Assembly: GCF_041435195.1 (NCBI RefSeq)
Contig: NZ_CP108106.1
Span: 5,991,501-6,055,500, forward strand
Length of the DNA: 64,000 nt
Source of the DNA: Streptomyces sp. NBC_00224
GTDB taxonomy: Bacteria; Actinomycetota; Actinomycetes; Streptomycetales; Streptomycetaceae
Direction: 5' to 3'
Shown: positions 53,731 to 63,500 of the stretch, piece by piece
Numbering within the stretch: the stretch's first letter is position 1
Layout: each line of letters starts with the position of its first letter
Program-made: the position numbers and the translations under genes
The notes under the pieces: model-generated
Told to the model about the DNA's origin: nothing
Seen by the model: the letters and a program-made list of their open reading frames with translations, nothing else
Database searches by the model: none

Positions 53731-53794
53731 GGCTGGTCGCGCAGTTCCCCGCGCCCCTGACCACCTAGGGGCGCGGGGAACTGCGCGACCAGCC
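53731..53794. repeat. 28-bp dispersed element, inverted pair (copies D)
   Basis: Two identical copies in opposite orientation (53731-53758 and 53767-53794) with an 8-base spacer form a perfect 28-bp hairpin. It lies between the divergently placed MBL gene (start 53618) and the end of the PadR gene. It can act as a strong terminator for the PadR transcript. Confidence 0.9.
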
Positions 53795-53826
53795 CACCAC
53801 CCACCCGCAGACGAACACCGGGCCCC

Positions 53827-54717
53827 TCAGCCCCCGCCCCGCAGGATCGCCCCGATGTGGGCCGCCGCCGTCGACAAGTGGTGGCGGGTTTCGCGGAGTT
53901 GGGGTTCCGTCACGCCGTGGTCGCGGGCCGCGTCGCGGATGTCGTCGCGGAAGCGGTCCAGGAGGCGGTCCAGGTCCCGGGCCGGGTTGCCGGTGGCCGG
54001 GTCGTCGGCCCAGGTGGGGGGTGCGGGCTCGGTCACCGGGGGGCGGGTGAAGCGGCCGAGTTCCTTGGTGATCTCGGCCAGGCCCTCCCGTACGCCCGTC
54101 GGCCAGTCGCCCCGCGCGAAGTGGTCCTGCACCTGCTCCGCCACCCGCTGCATCTGCTCGCGCGCGGTGTCCTGGGCCTCCTTCGCCTGGCGGCGGGCCT
54201 GCTGGGCGTCCTCGCGGGCCCGGCGCGACTCGTCCTTCGCGCGGCGTGCCTGCTCCTTCCACTCCTGCTTGGCGCGCTTGAACTCCTCCTTGGCCTGCTG
54301 CCAGGACTCGCCGTCCGCCGTGCCGGACGCCCGCGCCTCGCGCGCCTGGCGGCGCACGTCGTCGCGCAGGTCGCCCGCCGCGCCCCGGACGTCCGCGCGG
54401 ATCTCGGCGGCGAGCTCGGAGACCGACTCGCGGATCTCCAGCTCCAGGTCGGCCAACTCGCCGCTGCGGCCCGCGAGTTCGGCGCGGCCCGCGTCGGTGA
54501 TCGAGTACACTTTGCGGCCGCCCTCGGTGGTGTGGGTGACCAGGCCCTCCGTCTCCAGCTTGGCCAGGCGGGGGTAGACCGTGCCGGCGCTCGGCGCGTA
54601 CAGGCCCTGGAACCGCTCCTCCAGGAGGCGGATCACCTCGTACCCGTGGCGCGGGGCCTCTTCGAGCAGCTTGAGGAGGTAGAGGCGCAGACGGCCGTGG
54701 GCGAAGACGGGGGCCAT
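53827..54717 (-). CDS. PadR-family regulator with long coiled coil
   Basis: The 296-residue protein has a PadR winged helix-turn-helix (about 8-80; LYLLKLLEEAPRHGYEVIRLLEERF and GTVYPRLAKLETEGLV) followed by a charged, almost wholly helical segment (about 85-205) rich in Arg, Glu, Ala and Gln. This is longer than the usual dimerisation tail. A C-terminal helical block follows. It is one base behind the DUF4097 gene and probably senses or controls the same process, likely envelope stress. Confidence 0.87.
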   Translation of the reverse strand: MAPVFAHGRLRLYLLKLLEEAPRHGYEVIRLLEERFQGLYAPSAGTVYPRLAKLETEGLVTHTTEGGRKVYSITDAGRAELAGRSGELADLELEIRESVSELAAEIRADVRGAAGDLRDDVRRQAREARASGTADGESWQQAKEEFKRAKQEWKEQARRAKDESRRAREDAQQARRQAKEAQDTAREQMQRVAEQVQDHFARGDWPTGVREGLAEITKELGRFTRPPVTEPAPPTWADDPATGNPARDLDRLLDRFRDDIRDAARDHGVTEPQLRETRHHLSTAAAHIGAILRGGG

Positions 54718-54718
54718 G

Positions 54719-55582
54719 TCAGAGCACCTTCTTTGTCGTGGCGGCGGCCGGGTCCGCCGTGTCGTGCGGCTCGGGGCGGCGCAGCAGGGCGATCGAGCCC
54801 GAGACGGTGTTCGCCCGCAGCGTGCCCGTGCCCGCCCCGAGCGTCCCGGTGATCCTCTTTGCCCCCCACTGCCCGCTGACCCGCAGGTCGTCGAAGGCGT
54901 TGGAGACCGCGCCGCTGGTGGTGTTCGCCTCGACCTTCGCGTCCGCGGCCGGGTGCTCCAGGCGGATGGCGATCTCGCCGGACACCGTGGTCAGCTTGAC
55001 GTCGGCGGGCTTGCCCGACGGGTCCAGGTCGAGCACCATGTCGCCGCTGACCGACTCCGCCCGTACGGACGTGGCCGCGCCCTCGATCACCGTCAGATCG
55101 CCGGAGACCGACTGGAAGCGGAGGTCGCCGGTGACGGCCTGGGCCTCCACGTTCCCGGAGACGGTGTCGGCGCGGACCGAGCCGGACAGGCCCACGAGCG
55201 TGGTGTCGCCGGTGACGCCGCGTACGTCCGTACGCCCCCGGATCCCGGAGACCACGGCGCCCGCGCCGACCACGCCCACCTCGACCCCGCACCCGGACGG
55301 CACCGTGAGCGAGACGACCGCGCTGCGCCGCCAGCCCTTGCGGTCGAACCACTTCAGGAAGCCCTTCCAGGGCAGGTCCTCGTAGGCGACGGTGAGCGTC
55401 GGGCCCTCCTGGGTGACGATCAGCGGCGGTCCGTCGAGGGCGGACACCTCCAGGCGCGCGGAACCTTCCTCGGTCCCCACGACGTTCACCGTTCCGTTGA
55501 CGATCCGCACGTTGAGCGCGGTCACCGGAGCGTCGAAGGTGAGTGTGCGCGGCTCCGAAACGGTCCACGTCGACTCGGCCAT
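54719..55582 (-). CDS. DUF4097 beta-solenoid protein
   Basis: The 287-residue protein has repeated VSGD/VSGN turns at about 20-residue spacing (residues 130-270), which mark the DUF4097 beta-solenoid found in many Firmicutes and actinobacteria beside PadR regulators. No signal peptide or membrane helix is present. The ATG at 55582 is the first sensible start downstream of the promoter. Its function is unknown; such proteins are often induced by envelope stress. Confidence 0.84.
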   Translation of the reverse strand: MAESTWTVSEPRTLTFDAPVTALNVRIVNGTVNVVGTEEGSARLEVSALDGPPLIVTQEGPTLTVAYEDLPWKGFLKWFDRKGWRRSAVVSLTVPSGCGVEVGVVGAGAVVSGIRGRTDVRGVTGDTTLVGLSGSVRADTVSGNVEAQAVTGDLRFQSVSGDLTVIEGAATSVRAESVSGDMVLDLDPSGKPADVKLTTVSGEIAIRLEHPAADAKVEANTTSGAVSNAFDDLRVSGQWGAKRITGTLGAGTGTLRANTVSGSIALLRRPEPHDTADPAAATTKKVL

Positions 55583-55615
55583 GGCTCTGCCCTCCCTGGG
55601 CGGGTCATACGCAAC

Positions 55616-55650
55616 ATATCGCGTCTGCTTGATAGACACGATATATCGCG
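55616..55650 (-). promoter_or_regulatory. Possible PadR operator/promoter
   Basis: ATATCGCG occurs twice, near 55616-55623 and 55643-55650, in an AT-richer patch (GATAGACACGATATATCGCG) just upstream of the DUF4097 start. PadR proteins bind such AT-rich paired sites. Weak evidence. Confidence 0.4.
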
Positions 55651-55732
55651 GATACGGGAAGTCAAGCAGGGGAGCGGGGCGAAAAGGGCCGTTAGTGGGT
55701 GGGAAGTAGGGAATTGCCCTAGCGTATGGATC

Positions 55733-56557
55733 ATGTCCAGCGTCTCGGGCGCCGCCCCCGCTCCCGCCCCCGGAGCCCTGCTCCTCTGCCGCGCCGAGCC
55801 CGCGGCGGTCCGCCCGGCCGCGCATCTGCTGCGCGAGCGGATGCTGCTCGCCCCGGCCGGGGACGGCTGGAGCGTGCTGGTCCCGCAGACCAAGCCGTGG
55901 CAGGGCGGCGACGACCCGGTCGACCAGGTGCTCGGCGGCTGGGCGGCCGCGCTCGCCGTCGGCGCGAGCTGGCCCGTGGTCGCGCTGTGGTGGGACGAGG
56001 GCCGGGCCGGGTACACGCTGGCCGCCGGGTTCCGCCGCACGGTCGGCTATGTGTGGCTGGCCGACGGGACGGCGGCGGGGGAGGACGAGGCGATGCGTAC
56101 GTTCGCGGCGCGGCTCGGCCTCGACCCCGTGCTCGACCTGGAGGAGCTCGACCGGCTCACCCGGCCCGACTCGGCGGCGGACGCACGGGCCCGGCTGCTC
56201 GGGCTCACCGCCGTGCTCGCCCGCGCGGGCGTCGAGCTGCCCGCCGGACTCTCCCCGGGCGAGCCCGCCGACCGGCTGCGGTCGGTCGCGGCGGCGACCG
56301 GAGCGGAGGCGGTGGAGTGGTCGGGCTGGCGGGACGCGGTCCGCGCGGAGCTCGACGTGGTCGAGGGCGGACGGCTGGGGCCGTGGCTGGTCGGGCCCCG
56401 CGCCCGGATCCTCGGCGCGGCCCAGCTGGCGGCGGGGCTGCCGCTGACCGCCTGGGGCCTGGCCCGCCGCAACGGGGGGTGGACGGTCGCGGGCGTGGTC
56501 CTGCTCGCCAACGGGGCGCTGGGGCTGGCGTACGACCGGGTGCGCGGTCAGGCCTGA
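55733..56557 (+). CDS. Conserved actinobacterial protein of unknown function
   Basis: The 274-residue protein begins GAAPAPAPGALLLCRAEPAAV and has an Ala- and Trp-rich middle (VVALWWDEGRAGYTLAAGF). A hydrophobic stretch near the end (about 230-265) could be one or two membrane helices. I recognise no family. The ATG at 55733 lacks a clear ribosome site. Confidence 0.68.
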   Translation: MSSVSGAAPAPAPGALLLCRAEPAAVRPAAHLLRERMLLAPAGDGWSVLVPQTKPWQGGDDPVDQVLGGWAAALAVGASWPVVALWWDEGRAGYTLAAGFRRTVGYVWLADGTAAGEDEAMRTFAARLGLDPVLDLEELDRLTRPDSAADARARLLGLTAVLARAGVELPAGLSPGEPADRLRSVAAATGAEAVEWSGWRDAVRAELDVVEGGRLGPWLVGPRARILGAAQLAAGLPLTAWGLARRNGGWTVAGVVLLANGALGLAYDRVRGQA

Positions 56558-56584
56558 CCGCGCGGCTCAGGACCTGCTCGTCAC

Positions 56585-56770
56585 CTACTCGTCGTCGTCG
56601 TCCTCGTCGTCCAGGCGTGCCAGCCACGTGGCGAGGCGTTCGACCGGGACCTCGAAGTCCGGGTTCAGGTCGACGAACGTGCGCAGCTGGTCGGCAAGCC
56701 ACTCGAAGGTGACCTCCTCCTCGCCGCGCCGCTTCGCCAGCTCCTCGATACCGCGGTCGGTGAAGTACAC
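56585..56770 (-). CDS. DUF6104 small protein
   Basis: A 61-residue acidic protein starting MYFTDRGIEELAKRRGEEEV and ending in a run of Asp/Glu. It matches the short DUF6104 family, conserved in Streptomyces without known function. It converges with the gene before it. Confidence 0.8.
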   Translation of the reverse strand: MYFTDRGIEELAKRRGEEEVTFEWLADQLRTFVDLNPDFEVPVERLATWLARLDDEDDDDE

Positions 56771-56904
56771 AACGTGCTCCTGAAGTGCTCCGGGATGTTC
56801 CCCTCCAGGGTATCCGGCGCTGTGAAGGGGTCCCGTGCAACCGTTCGGCCGATTACCCTCGTCATCTCAAGTCAGGTGAATATGCGACTGGTTGGGGGGC
56901 GGCC

Positions 56905-57303
56905 ATGGCGCACGTACGGGAGATCGAGCTGCCGGGTGGGGCCGTGGTGCTCGCCCGGGTGTCCACCGCCGGGGGGTACGCGGCGGACGACGACGACGTC
57001 GGGGTGATCGAGAACGCCGTCGCCAAGGTGGAGCGGCTGGGGGAGCTGATCGCCGGGGTCGGGCGGTCCGTGCTCGACGCGGCCGCCGCCGTACGGCCCG
57101 ACGAGGCGAGCATCAGCTTCGGCATCGAGCTGTCCGCCAAGGCCGGGGCGGCCGTCGCCATCCTCGCCGACGGGGAGGCCAAGTCGTCCATCCAGGTCAC
57201 GCTGACCTGGCGGCTGGAGGACCAGCCCGCGCCCCCGGTGCCCCCGCCGCCGCCGAACCCGCCGATCGCGCCCCCGGCCCCCGGCGGCTCGCCCGATGCC
57301 TGA
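56905..57303 (+). CDS. Trypco1-type protein (CU044_2847 family)
   Basis: The 132-residue protein has a beta-rich domain (about 1-100; FGIELSAKAGAAVAILADGEAKSSIQVTLTW) and a Pro-rich tail. This is the trypsin-co-occurring domain 1 type, which typically sits beside or is fused to trypsin-like proteases in bacterial conflict systems. Here its gene overlaps the protease gene by 8 bases, so it is coupled and probably acts as its partner, for example as an inhibitor, adaptor or substrate. It is the first gene of the module. Confidence 0.82.
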   Translation: MAHVREIELPGGAVVLARVSTAGGYAADDDDVGVIENAVAKVERLGELIAGVGRSVLDAAAAVRPDEASISFGIELSAKAGAAVAILADGEAKSSIQVTLTWRLEDQPAPPVPPPPPNPPIAPPAPGGSPDA

Positions 57304-59269
57304 GCACGCCCACGATCCCTTCATCGACGACCTGGCGCGCTCGGCCACCGTCCACCTGCTCCCGGCCGGTGGCGGCACGATGTGGGGCAGCGGCTTCTTC
57401 GTCGCCCCCGGCTGGCTGCTGACCTGCGCGCACGTCCTGCGGCCGCATCTGGGCCGGGACCGGGAGCAGGTCTTCCACGTCGGCAGCGACCGGCTCGGCG
57501 GCGACCCGCTGCCCGCCCGGCTCGCGGCGTGGCTGGTCGACGACGACCTGCGCGGCGACGACGTGCCCGTCGAACAGGACCTGGCGCTCGTCCGGCTCCT
57601 CGACGAGGACGTGGAGCACGAGTGCGTCTGGCTCAGCGACTGCGCCGAGCCGCCCGGCGCGAGCGGCGCGGTGGTCTACGGATTCCGGCCCGAGGGGCGC
57701 CCGCTGAGCTGGCACAGCACCGTCGACATCCGTACGTACGACGGGAGTTACGGGCTCCGGTTCAGCGAGGTCGAGTTCCCCAAAGGGGTTTCCGGCGGGC
57801 CGGTGCTCGATCCGCAGACCGGCGCCGTGGTCGCCGTGATGAAGTCGCGCCGGGTCGAGCGCGACGGCGGCCGGGCCATCGCGCTCCCGGCGCTGCGCCG
57901 GTTCGGCGACCTCTACCGGACCGTGCTCGCCGAGCACGACCGGTGGCACGGCGGCGGGCCCAGGCTCAACGGCTACAACACCTGGGTCGACCGGCAGCAG
58001 AAGTTACCCGCCGCCGGGCTGCACCACACGCCCGAGCAGTGGAGCCCGTACGACCGGCGGGCCGCTCTGCACCTGCTCGCCTCCGTCCCCGGGCCCGGCG
58101 GGGTGCCGCCGGTCGCGAAGCTGGCGCGCAAGGCGCGCGGCGGGATCGCGCCGCCGGGCAGCCTCCCCGACCCGCGCACCTGGCGCGACGGCCACGGCCT
58201 GCTCTACGAGGCGCACCGGCCGATGCCCGCCATCGCCTTCCTGCACTACCTCAAGCTCGTCGTGGAGTACGAGCGCGGGCGCGGCGGCGACCCGGCGCGG
58301 CTGGACACCTGGGTGAGCGAGCGGCTGCGCGGGGTCCCGCCGGTGGTGCACACCGTGGTCACCGAGGCACGGCTGCCCGAGGGGCTGCTGCCGGTGCTCG
58401 GGCCCGGCGCGCCCGAGGAGATCCTGGCCGTACTGCCCTATCCCACCGTCGAGCGCGGCGGCGCCGTCGTCACCGTCGAGCTGGAGCCGCTCTCCGACGC
58501 GCCCGACCGGTTCTACTGGCGCATCCGGGTGCACGACGGCGACCGGGAGGGCTCCAGACCGGTGGCCGAGGAGTGCAGCGGCGACGGGGTGGCCCCCGGC
58601 GAGCTGATCCGGCGGCTGCGCCGGCCCCTGGTCACCGCGTTCCAGAGCGTCGACACCGACGACTGCCCCGCACCCCTCGAAGTCGCCCTGCCCGCCGACC
58701 AGTTCGACACCGCGGTGCACCGCTGGCAGCTCACCGAGATCGGGCGCCTCTACCGGCCGCCCTACCTCGGGGTGCAGCGCCGTGTGGTGCTGCGCGACCT
58801 CGACCGGCGCGGCGAGGTGGACCCCGAGTGGCGCGAGCGCTGGGACGGCCTGATGGCCGCCGAGGAGCTCGCCGCGGTGCCGGCGCCGCTCCCGGGCAAG
58901 GCGCCCCGGCTGCGCCACTTCACCGAGCTGGAGCCGGGCGCGGTGCCCGTGCTGTGCCGGCCCGCCGGGCGCGGGGTGGGCGGCGCGGCCATGCGGATGG
59001 CCCTGGACGCCGGCCACCCAGTGGCGCTCTGGCACACCGACGGCCACCCCGAACAGGGCTGCCACGACCTCTGCGTGGCGCTGCGCGCCGGGGCGGCCGA
59101 TCTGCTCGGGCAGGCGAAGGACCCCACTGAACTCCCGGACCGGCTGCGCCGTATCAGGGAGGAGATCAGCGATTCCAAGGATGCCCAGCACTGGGCGGAG
59201 GGTGTGGCGATGCTCTACGACGACCCGGGACGGCCGCTGCCGGACTTCCAGCGGCTGGACGCGCCGTGA
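57296..59269 (+). CDS. Trypsin-like serine protease with VMAP-type C-terminal region
   Basis: The 657-residue protein has an N-terminal S1-type protease domain (about 15-215) with a complete triad: His46 in LLTCAHVL, Asp95 in EQDLALVRL and Ser166 in GVSGGPV. There is no signal peptide, so it acts inside the cell. The rest (about 230-657) matches the layout of VMAP proteins (vWA-MoxR-associated proteins), in which a C-terminal receiver region is joined to an effector domain. The overlap with the Trypco1 gene, and the following MoxR and vWA genes, support this. The specific substrate is unknown. Confidence 0.82.
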   Translation: MPEHAHDPFIDDLARSATVHLLPAGGGTMWGSGFFVAPGWLLTCAHVLRPHLGRDREQVFHVGSDRLGGDPLPARLAAWLVDDDLRGDDVPVEQDLALVRLLDEDVEHECVWLSDCAEPPGASGAVVYGFRPEGRPLSWHSTVDIRTYDGSYGLRFSEVEFPKGVSGGPVLDPQTGAVVAVMKSRRVERDGGRAIALPALRRFGDLYRTVLAEHDRWHGGGPRLNGYNTWVDRQQKLPAAGLHHTPEQWSPYDRRAALHLLASVPGPGGVPPVAKLARKARGGIAPPGSLPDPRTWRDGHGLLYEAHRPMPAIAFLHYLKLVVEYERGRGGDPARLDTWVSERLRGVPPVVHTVVTEARLPEGLLPVLGPGAPEEILAVLPYPTVERGGAVVTVELEPLSDAPDRFYWRIRVHDGDREGSRPVAEECSGDGVAPGELIRRLRRPLVTAFQSVDTDDCPAPLEVALPADQFDTAVHRWQLTEIGRLYRPPYLGVQRRVVLRDLDRRGEVDPEWRERWDGLMAAEELAAVPAPLPGKAPRLRHFTELEPGAVPVLCRPAGRGVGGAAMRMALDAGHPVALWHTDGHPEQGCHDLCVALRAGAADLLGQAKDPTELPDRLRRIREEISDSKDAQHWAEGVAMLYDDPGRPLPDFQRLDAP

Positions 59270-59410
59270 CCCGCCCCCGCGCGGGCACGCCGTGCGCCGC
59301 CGTGCGCCCGGACAAGCGCCGCTGTGACCTCCTGTGCGTCCGCTCGCCCAGGTCCTGTCCGGAAAACGCATTTCGGCGGCCCGGGAGTGGGTACCTTCCG
59401 ACTGGACCTC

Positions 59411-59462
59411 GACTCGCAACGAGACTCGCAACGACACGTGGCGCAACGACACGTGGTCAACA
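59411..59462 (+). repeat. Short direct repeats before the MoxR gene
   Basis: GCAACGA occurs three times in a row (59416-59446), the last two followed by CACGTGG. They lie in the 229-base gap between the protease and the MoxR gene and could be regulatory. The rest of the gap has no gene. Confidence 0.6.
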
Positions 59463-59498
59463 AGTGGTGCCCCGCCGACCGTCGACGAGGAGCGAGCG

Positions 59499-60500
59499 AT
59501 GGACGACTGGCTGATCTACCGAGGCTTCGGGGCACCGGATCCGGAGCGGATCCGTGCGCTGCCCCCGCCGCCCCGCTGGCGCACCTTCGGCGGCGAGCCG
59601 CGCCCGTACACGGTGCCGGACATCGACATCGCGTCCAAGCGCAGGCTCGGTGACCGCGTCTCCGAGCTGTCCGCGCACGACGCCGAGACCCTCCAGCTGA
59701 TCAACGCCGCGCTGTATCTGCGCCGCCCGCTGCTGATCACCGGCGAGCCGGGTTCCGGCAAGTCGACCCTGGCGCACTCCATCGCGTACGAACTCGGTCT
59801 CGGCCGGGTCCTTCAGTGGCCCATCATCAGCCGCACCGAGCTCAAGGACGGGCTCTACACCTACGACGCCATCGGGCGGCTGCACGACGCACAGCTCGCG
59901 GACGGCCAGGCCGACGACATCGGCCGCTACATCCGGCTCGGCCCGCTCGGCACCGCGCTGCTGCCCGCCACACGGCCGCGCGTACTGCTCATCGACGAGC
60001 TCGACAAGAGCGACATCGACCTGCCCAACGACCTGCTGAACGTGCTGGAGGAGGGCGAGTTCCCGCTCCCCGAGCTGGAGCGGATCGCCGACCGGCCGGG
60101 CCGCGACGTGGTCGAGGTCCTCACCGACGACGGCCACCGGGTCGCGGTGCCGAACGGCAGGATCAGCTGCCAGGCCTTCCCCGTCACCGTCCTGACCAGC
60201 AACGGAGAGCGCGACTTCCCGGCGCCGCTGCTGCGCCGCTGTATCCATCTGCACCTGGAGCCGCCGCGCGAGGAACGCCTCGCGGCCTTCGTCCAGGCCC
60301 ACTTCGGACCCGGCGCCGACGAGCGCAACGTCGATCTGCTCAACCGCTTCACCCGCGACGACGGCGACGGCGAACTGCGCCCCACCGACCAGCTCCTGAA
60401 CGCCATCTTCCTCACCCAGCAGGTGAGCGAGGAGGGGCCGGAGCGGCGCGAGGAGATAGCCGAGCTGCTGCTGCGGCCGCTGGACACCAGGCAGCGGTGA
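59499..60500 (+). CDS. MoxR-type AAA+ ATPase
   Basis: The 333-residue ATPase has Walker A GEPGSGKST (82-90), Walker B VLLIDELDKSDID and sensor/arginine-finger motifs near TSNGERDFPAPLLRRC. MoxR proteins work with vWA-domain partners as chaperone-like remodellers. GAGGAG precedes the ATG at 59499. Its stop overlaps the possible GTG start of the vWA gene (GTGA). Confidence 0.92.
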   Translation: MDDWLIYRGFGAPDPERIRALPPPPRWRTFGGEPRPYTVPDIDIASKRRLGDRVSELSAHDAETLQLINAALYLRRPLLITGEPGSGKSTLAHSIAYELGLGRVLQWPIISRTELKDGLYTYDAIGRLHDAQLADGQADDIGRYIRLGPLGTALLPATRPRVLLIDELDKSDIDLPNDLLNVLEEGEFPLPELERIADRPGRDVVEVLTDDGHRVAVPNGRISCQAFPVTVLTSNGERDFPAPLLRRCIHLHLEPPREERLAAFVQAHFGPGADERNVDLLNRFTRDDGDGELRPTDQLLNAIFLTQQVSEEGPERREEIAELLLRPLDTRQR

Positions 60501-63500
60501 CCCCGATGACCGCCGCCCGGGACCCGCGCCCCGCCGAGAGCGCCGTGAGCACCACCCTCACGGCACTGGTGGCGCGCCTTCGGGAGGCGGAGATCCAGCC
60601 GACCGCCCAGGAGCTGGCGGACGCGCTGTGGCTGGCGGGCTTCGCCGGGCCGCTCGCCCGGCCCCGGCCCCAGGGCCCGGACGCGGTGCGGCCCGTCACC
60701 GGCGGCCCCGGCGTCAAGCCGCCGGACCCCGTCGACGGCGCGGGCCCCGCCCCCGCCGAGCGCGTGCGCGAACACACCCCCGGCGGGCCCGTGGTCCGTA
60801 CGTACCAGGGCCAGGCCGATCTGTTCACCCCCGGACCCGGCACCGGACCCGGCCCGGGCGGCGGCGCCGGGGGCGCGCCCGGCGGCTCCGACGGGGTGCG
60901 GGTGGCCGCGCCCGCCGCCGCGACCCTGCCCGAACCCCTCGCCCTGCAAAGGGCGTTGCGCCCCCTCCAGCACTACCGCCCGCCCGCCCGCACCGCTGCC
61001 CGCCGCCTCGACGAGCAGGCCACCGCCGACCGGGCCGCCGACACCGGTCTGATCCTGCCGGTGCTGCGGCCCGACCGCCGCCGCCAGGCCAGGCTCGCCC
61101 TGCTGATGGACGTGTCCTCCTCGACCGTGGTGTGGGAGCAGACCCTCGACGAGCTGCGCCAGGTCTGCGAGCGGGCCGGGGCCTTCCGCGAGGTGCAGCT
61201 GCACTATCTGCACGAGGGCACGGACGGCCGGCCGCGCGTCGCCGCCGGCGTCGCCGCGGGCGGGCACCTCGCCGACCCGTCCCAGTTCTGGGACCCGGCC
61301 GGACGACAGCTGACCCTGCTGCTCAGCGACTGCGCGGGCCCCATGTGGCGCAGCGGGCAGCTGCACCGGCTGCTGTACGGCTGGGCGCGGACCGCCCCGC
61401 TCGCCGTGGTCCAGCCGCTGCCCCAGCGGATGTGGCGCTCCACCCATCTGCCCACCCGGCAAGGGGTGCTGCGGCGCCGCGAAGGCCCGGCCGGGCGCCT
61501 GGAGTTCCGGCCGCGCAGGCCGGAGCGGGGGCGCGAGGCCCGGGGGATACCGGTGCCGGTGCTCGCCCTGCGCCAGTCCTCGTTCGGCGCCTGGGCGCGG
61601 CTGGTGAGCGGCTCCACCGAGCAGACCATGGAGGCGGCCGTCGGCCGGGTCCGCGCCGACCACGGCCCGGCCGCCGGAAGCACCCGCGCCGAGCAGGCGC
61701 TCGCGCCCGCCGAGCGGGTCGCCGCGTTCCGCGCCACCGCCTCGCCCGACGCGGCCCAGCTCGCCGCCTGTCTGTCGGCGGCGCCGCTGGTGCTGCCCGT
61801 GATGCAGCTGGTCCAGCGGGCGATGCTGGTCGACAGCGGGCCCGAGGTGCTGGCCGAGGTGCTGCTCAGCGGGCTGCTGCGGGTCTGCGACGAGGAGAGC
61901 GGCGGCGGGCTGCCCGGCTATGTCTTCCTGGACGGGGTGCGCGAGGAACTGCTCGAACACCTCGGCGCCGGAAGCGCGATCCTCGTCCTCAAGCACTGCT
62001 CGGAGTACGTGGAGCGGCGCTACGGGCGGACCGTGCGCAACTTTCCCGCGCTCGCCGCGGCCGTCCTGGCCGGGTCGGTCGACCCCGGGGGCAGCGCGCC
62101 CGCCGGTCCGTCCGACGACTCCCGGCTGCGGATCTTCGCCCGGGTCTCGGCGCAGGTGCTGCGGCGCTTCGGCCGGCCCGACCAGTTCGTCCGGCCGGGC
62201 GGCGCCGACGGCGCGGGCCCGCGCGAGCTGTCCGACCGGGCACGCGACTGCCTCGACCGGTTCCGCTCGTACGGCACGGTCCGCGACCTCGACATGGGCG
62301 TCCAACTGCTCAGCGCCGCCGTGCGGGGCGAGCGCCGGGTCGCCGAACGGGCATACCTGTACGGCGAGTTGGCGCAGGCGCTGCTGCTTCGCTGGGAGCT
62401 GCGCCGCCTCGGCGAGGACCTGGGCGAGGCCCTGTCCGCCGTGGAGAACGCGCTGCCGCACGAGCGCCGGGCCCATCTGACCCTCGCCCGGATCCTGGAG
62501 GCGATGGCGGACGAGGCGGAGTCGGGCCGGGCGGGCGCGGACGAGGCGTGGTGGCTGAGGGCGCTGACGGGGGCGGCGCGCGAGTCCGGCTTTGGGGGGC
62601 CGGCCAGGGCCGAGCTCGGAGAGGCCTTCCTCAGCGCGTCGGGAGCCGCTTCCAACTGGCTCCACGGCATCCCCGGCCGGGCTCGCGCCGCCGAGGTGCG
62701 CACCACCCGCCAGGTCGCCGTGTACCTCCTGAACCGCGCCCACAGCAGCCTCGCGCTGATCGGCGGAATCCCCCCGGCCTCCGCCACCCAGCGCGCCGAC
62801 TGGCGGGCCGCCTCGCTGGCCCGGGTCCGGGTGCTGCGGCGGCTCGCGGAGCTGGAGCCGAAGTGGGCGGGCGGCTGCCTGGACAGCGCGGTCCAGGTGG
62901 CCGACGCGCTCCTGAAGGAGGACCGCACCGCCGACGTCCTGCTGCTGCGCGGCGCGCTGCTGCTCGCCCTCGCCCGCCACGCGGCCGCGGGTCCCGGCGA
63001 GGAGGCGCCGCTCACCGCCCGCGCCTACGCCGAGCGCGCCGCCAGGGACCTCTACGCCGGGTTCGAGACGCCCGCGCCTGGCTCGCTGAGCGACGACGAG
63101 GTCAGCCGGGCCTGGCTCGACGTCGCCGACGCCGTGGAGCTCTCCCAGGCCGAGACCGACGACTCCACCCGGCTGACCGTGCTGCAGGCCCTCGACCAGG
63201 CCCGCCGGTACGCGGGCGCCGACCGCGAGGCCCAGGCCGTGTGCCTGCTGCGGATGGCGAAGGTGCTGCGCGAGCGGTACGAGTCGACCCGCAGCCGCAC
63301 CCACCTCGACTCGGCGGTGGTGGCCTGGTCGGAGGCGCTGGAGCTGATGGGCCCCGACGACCCGCGCCGCGCCGCCGCCTTCACCGAGCTCGGCGACGCG
63401 CTCACCGCGCGGGCCCTGGCCAAGGAGTCCGTCGACGACGCCCGGGGCGCGGTGCGCGCGCTGCGCCGGGCACTGGACGAGACCTCCGAGTCCGACCCCG

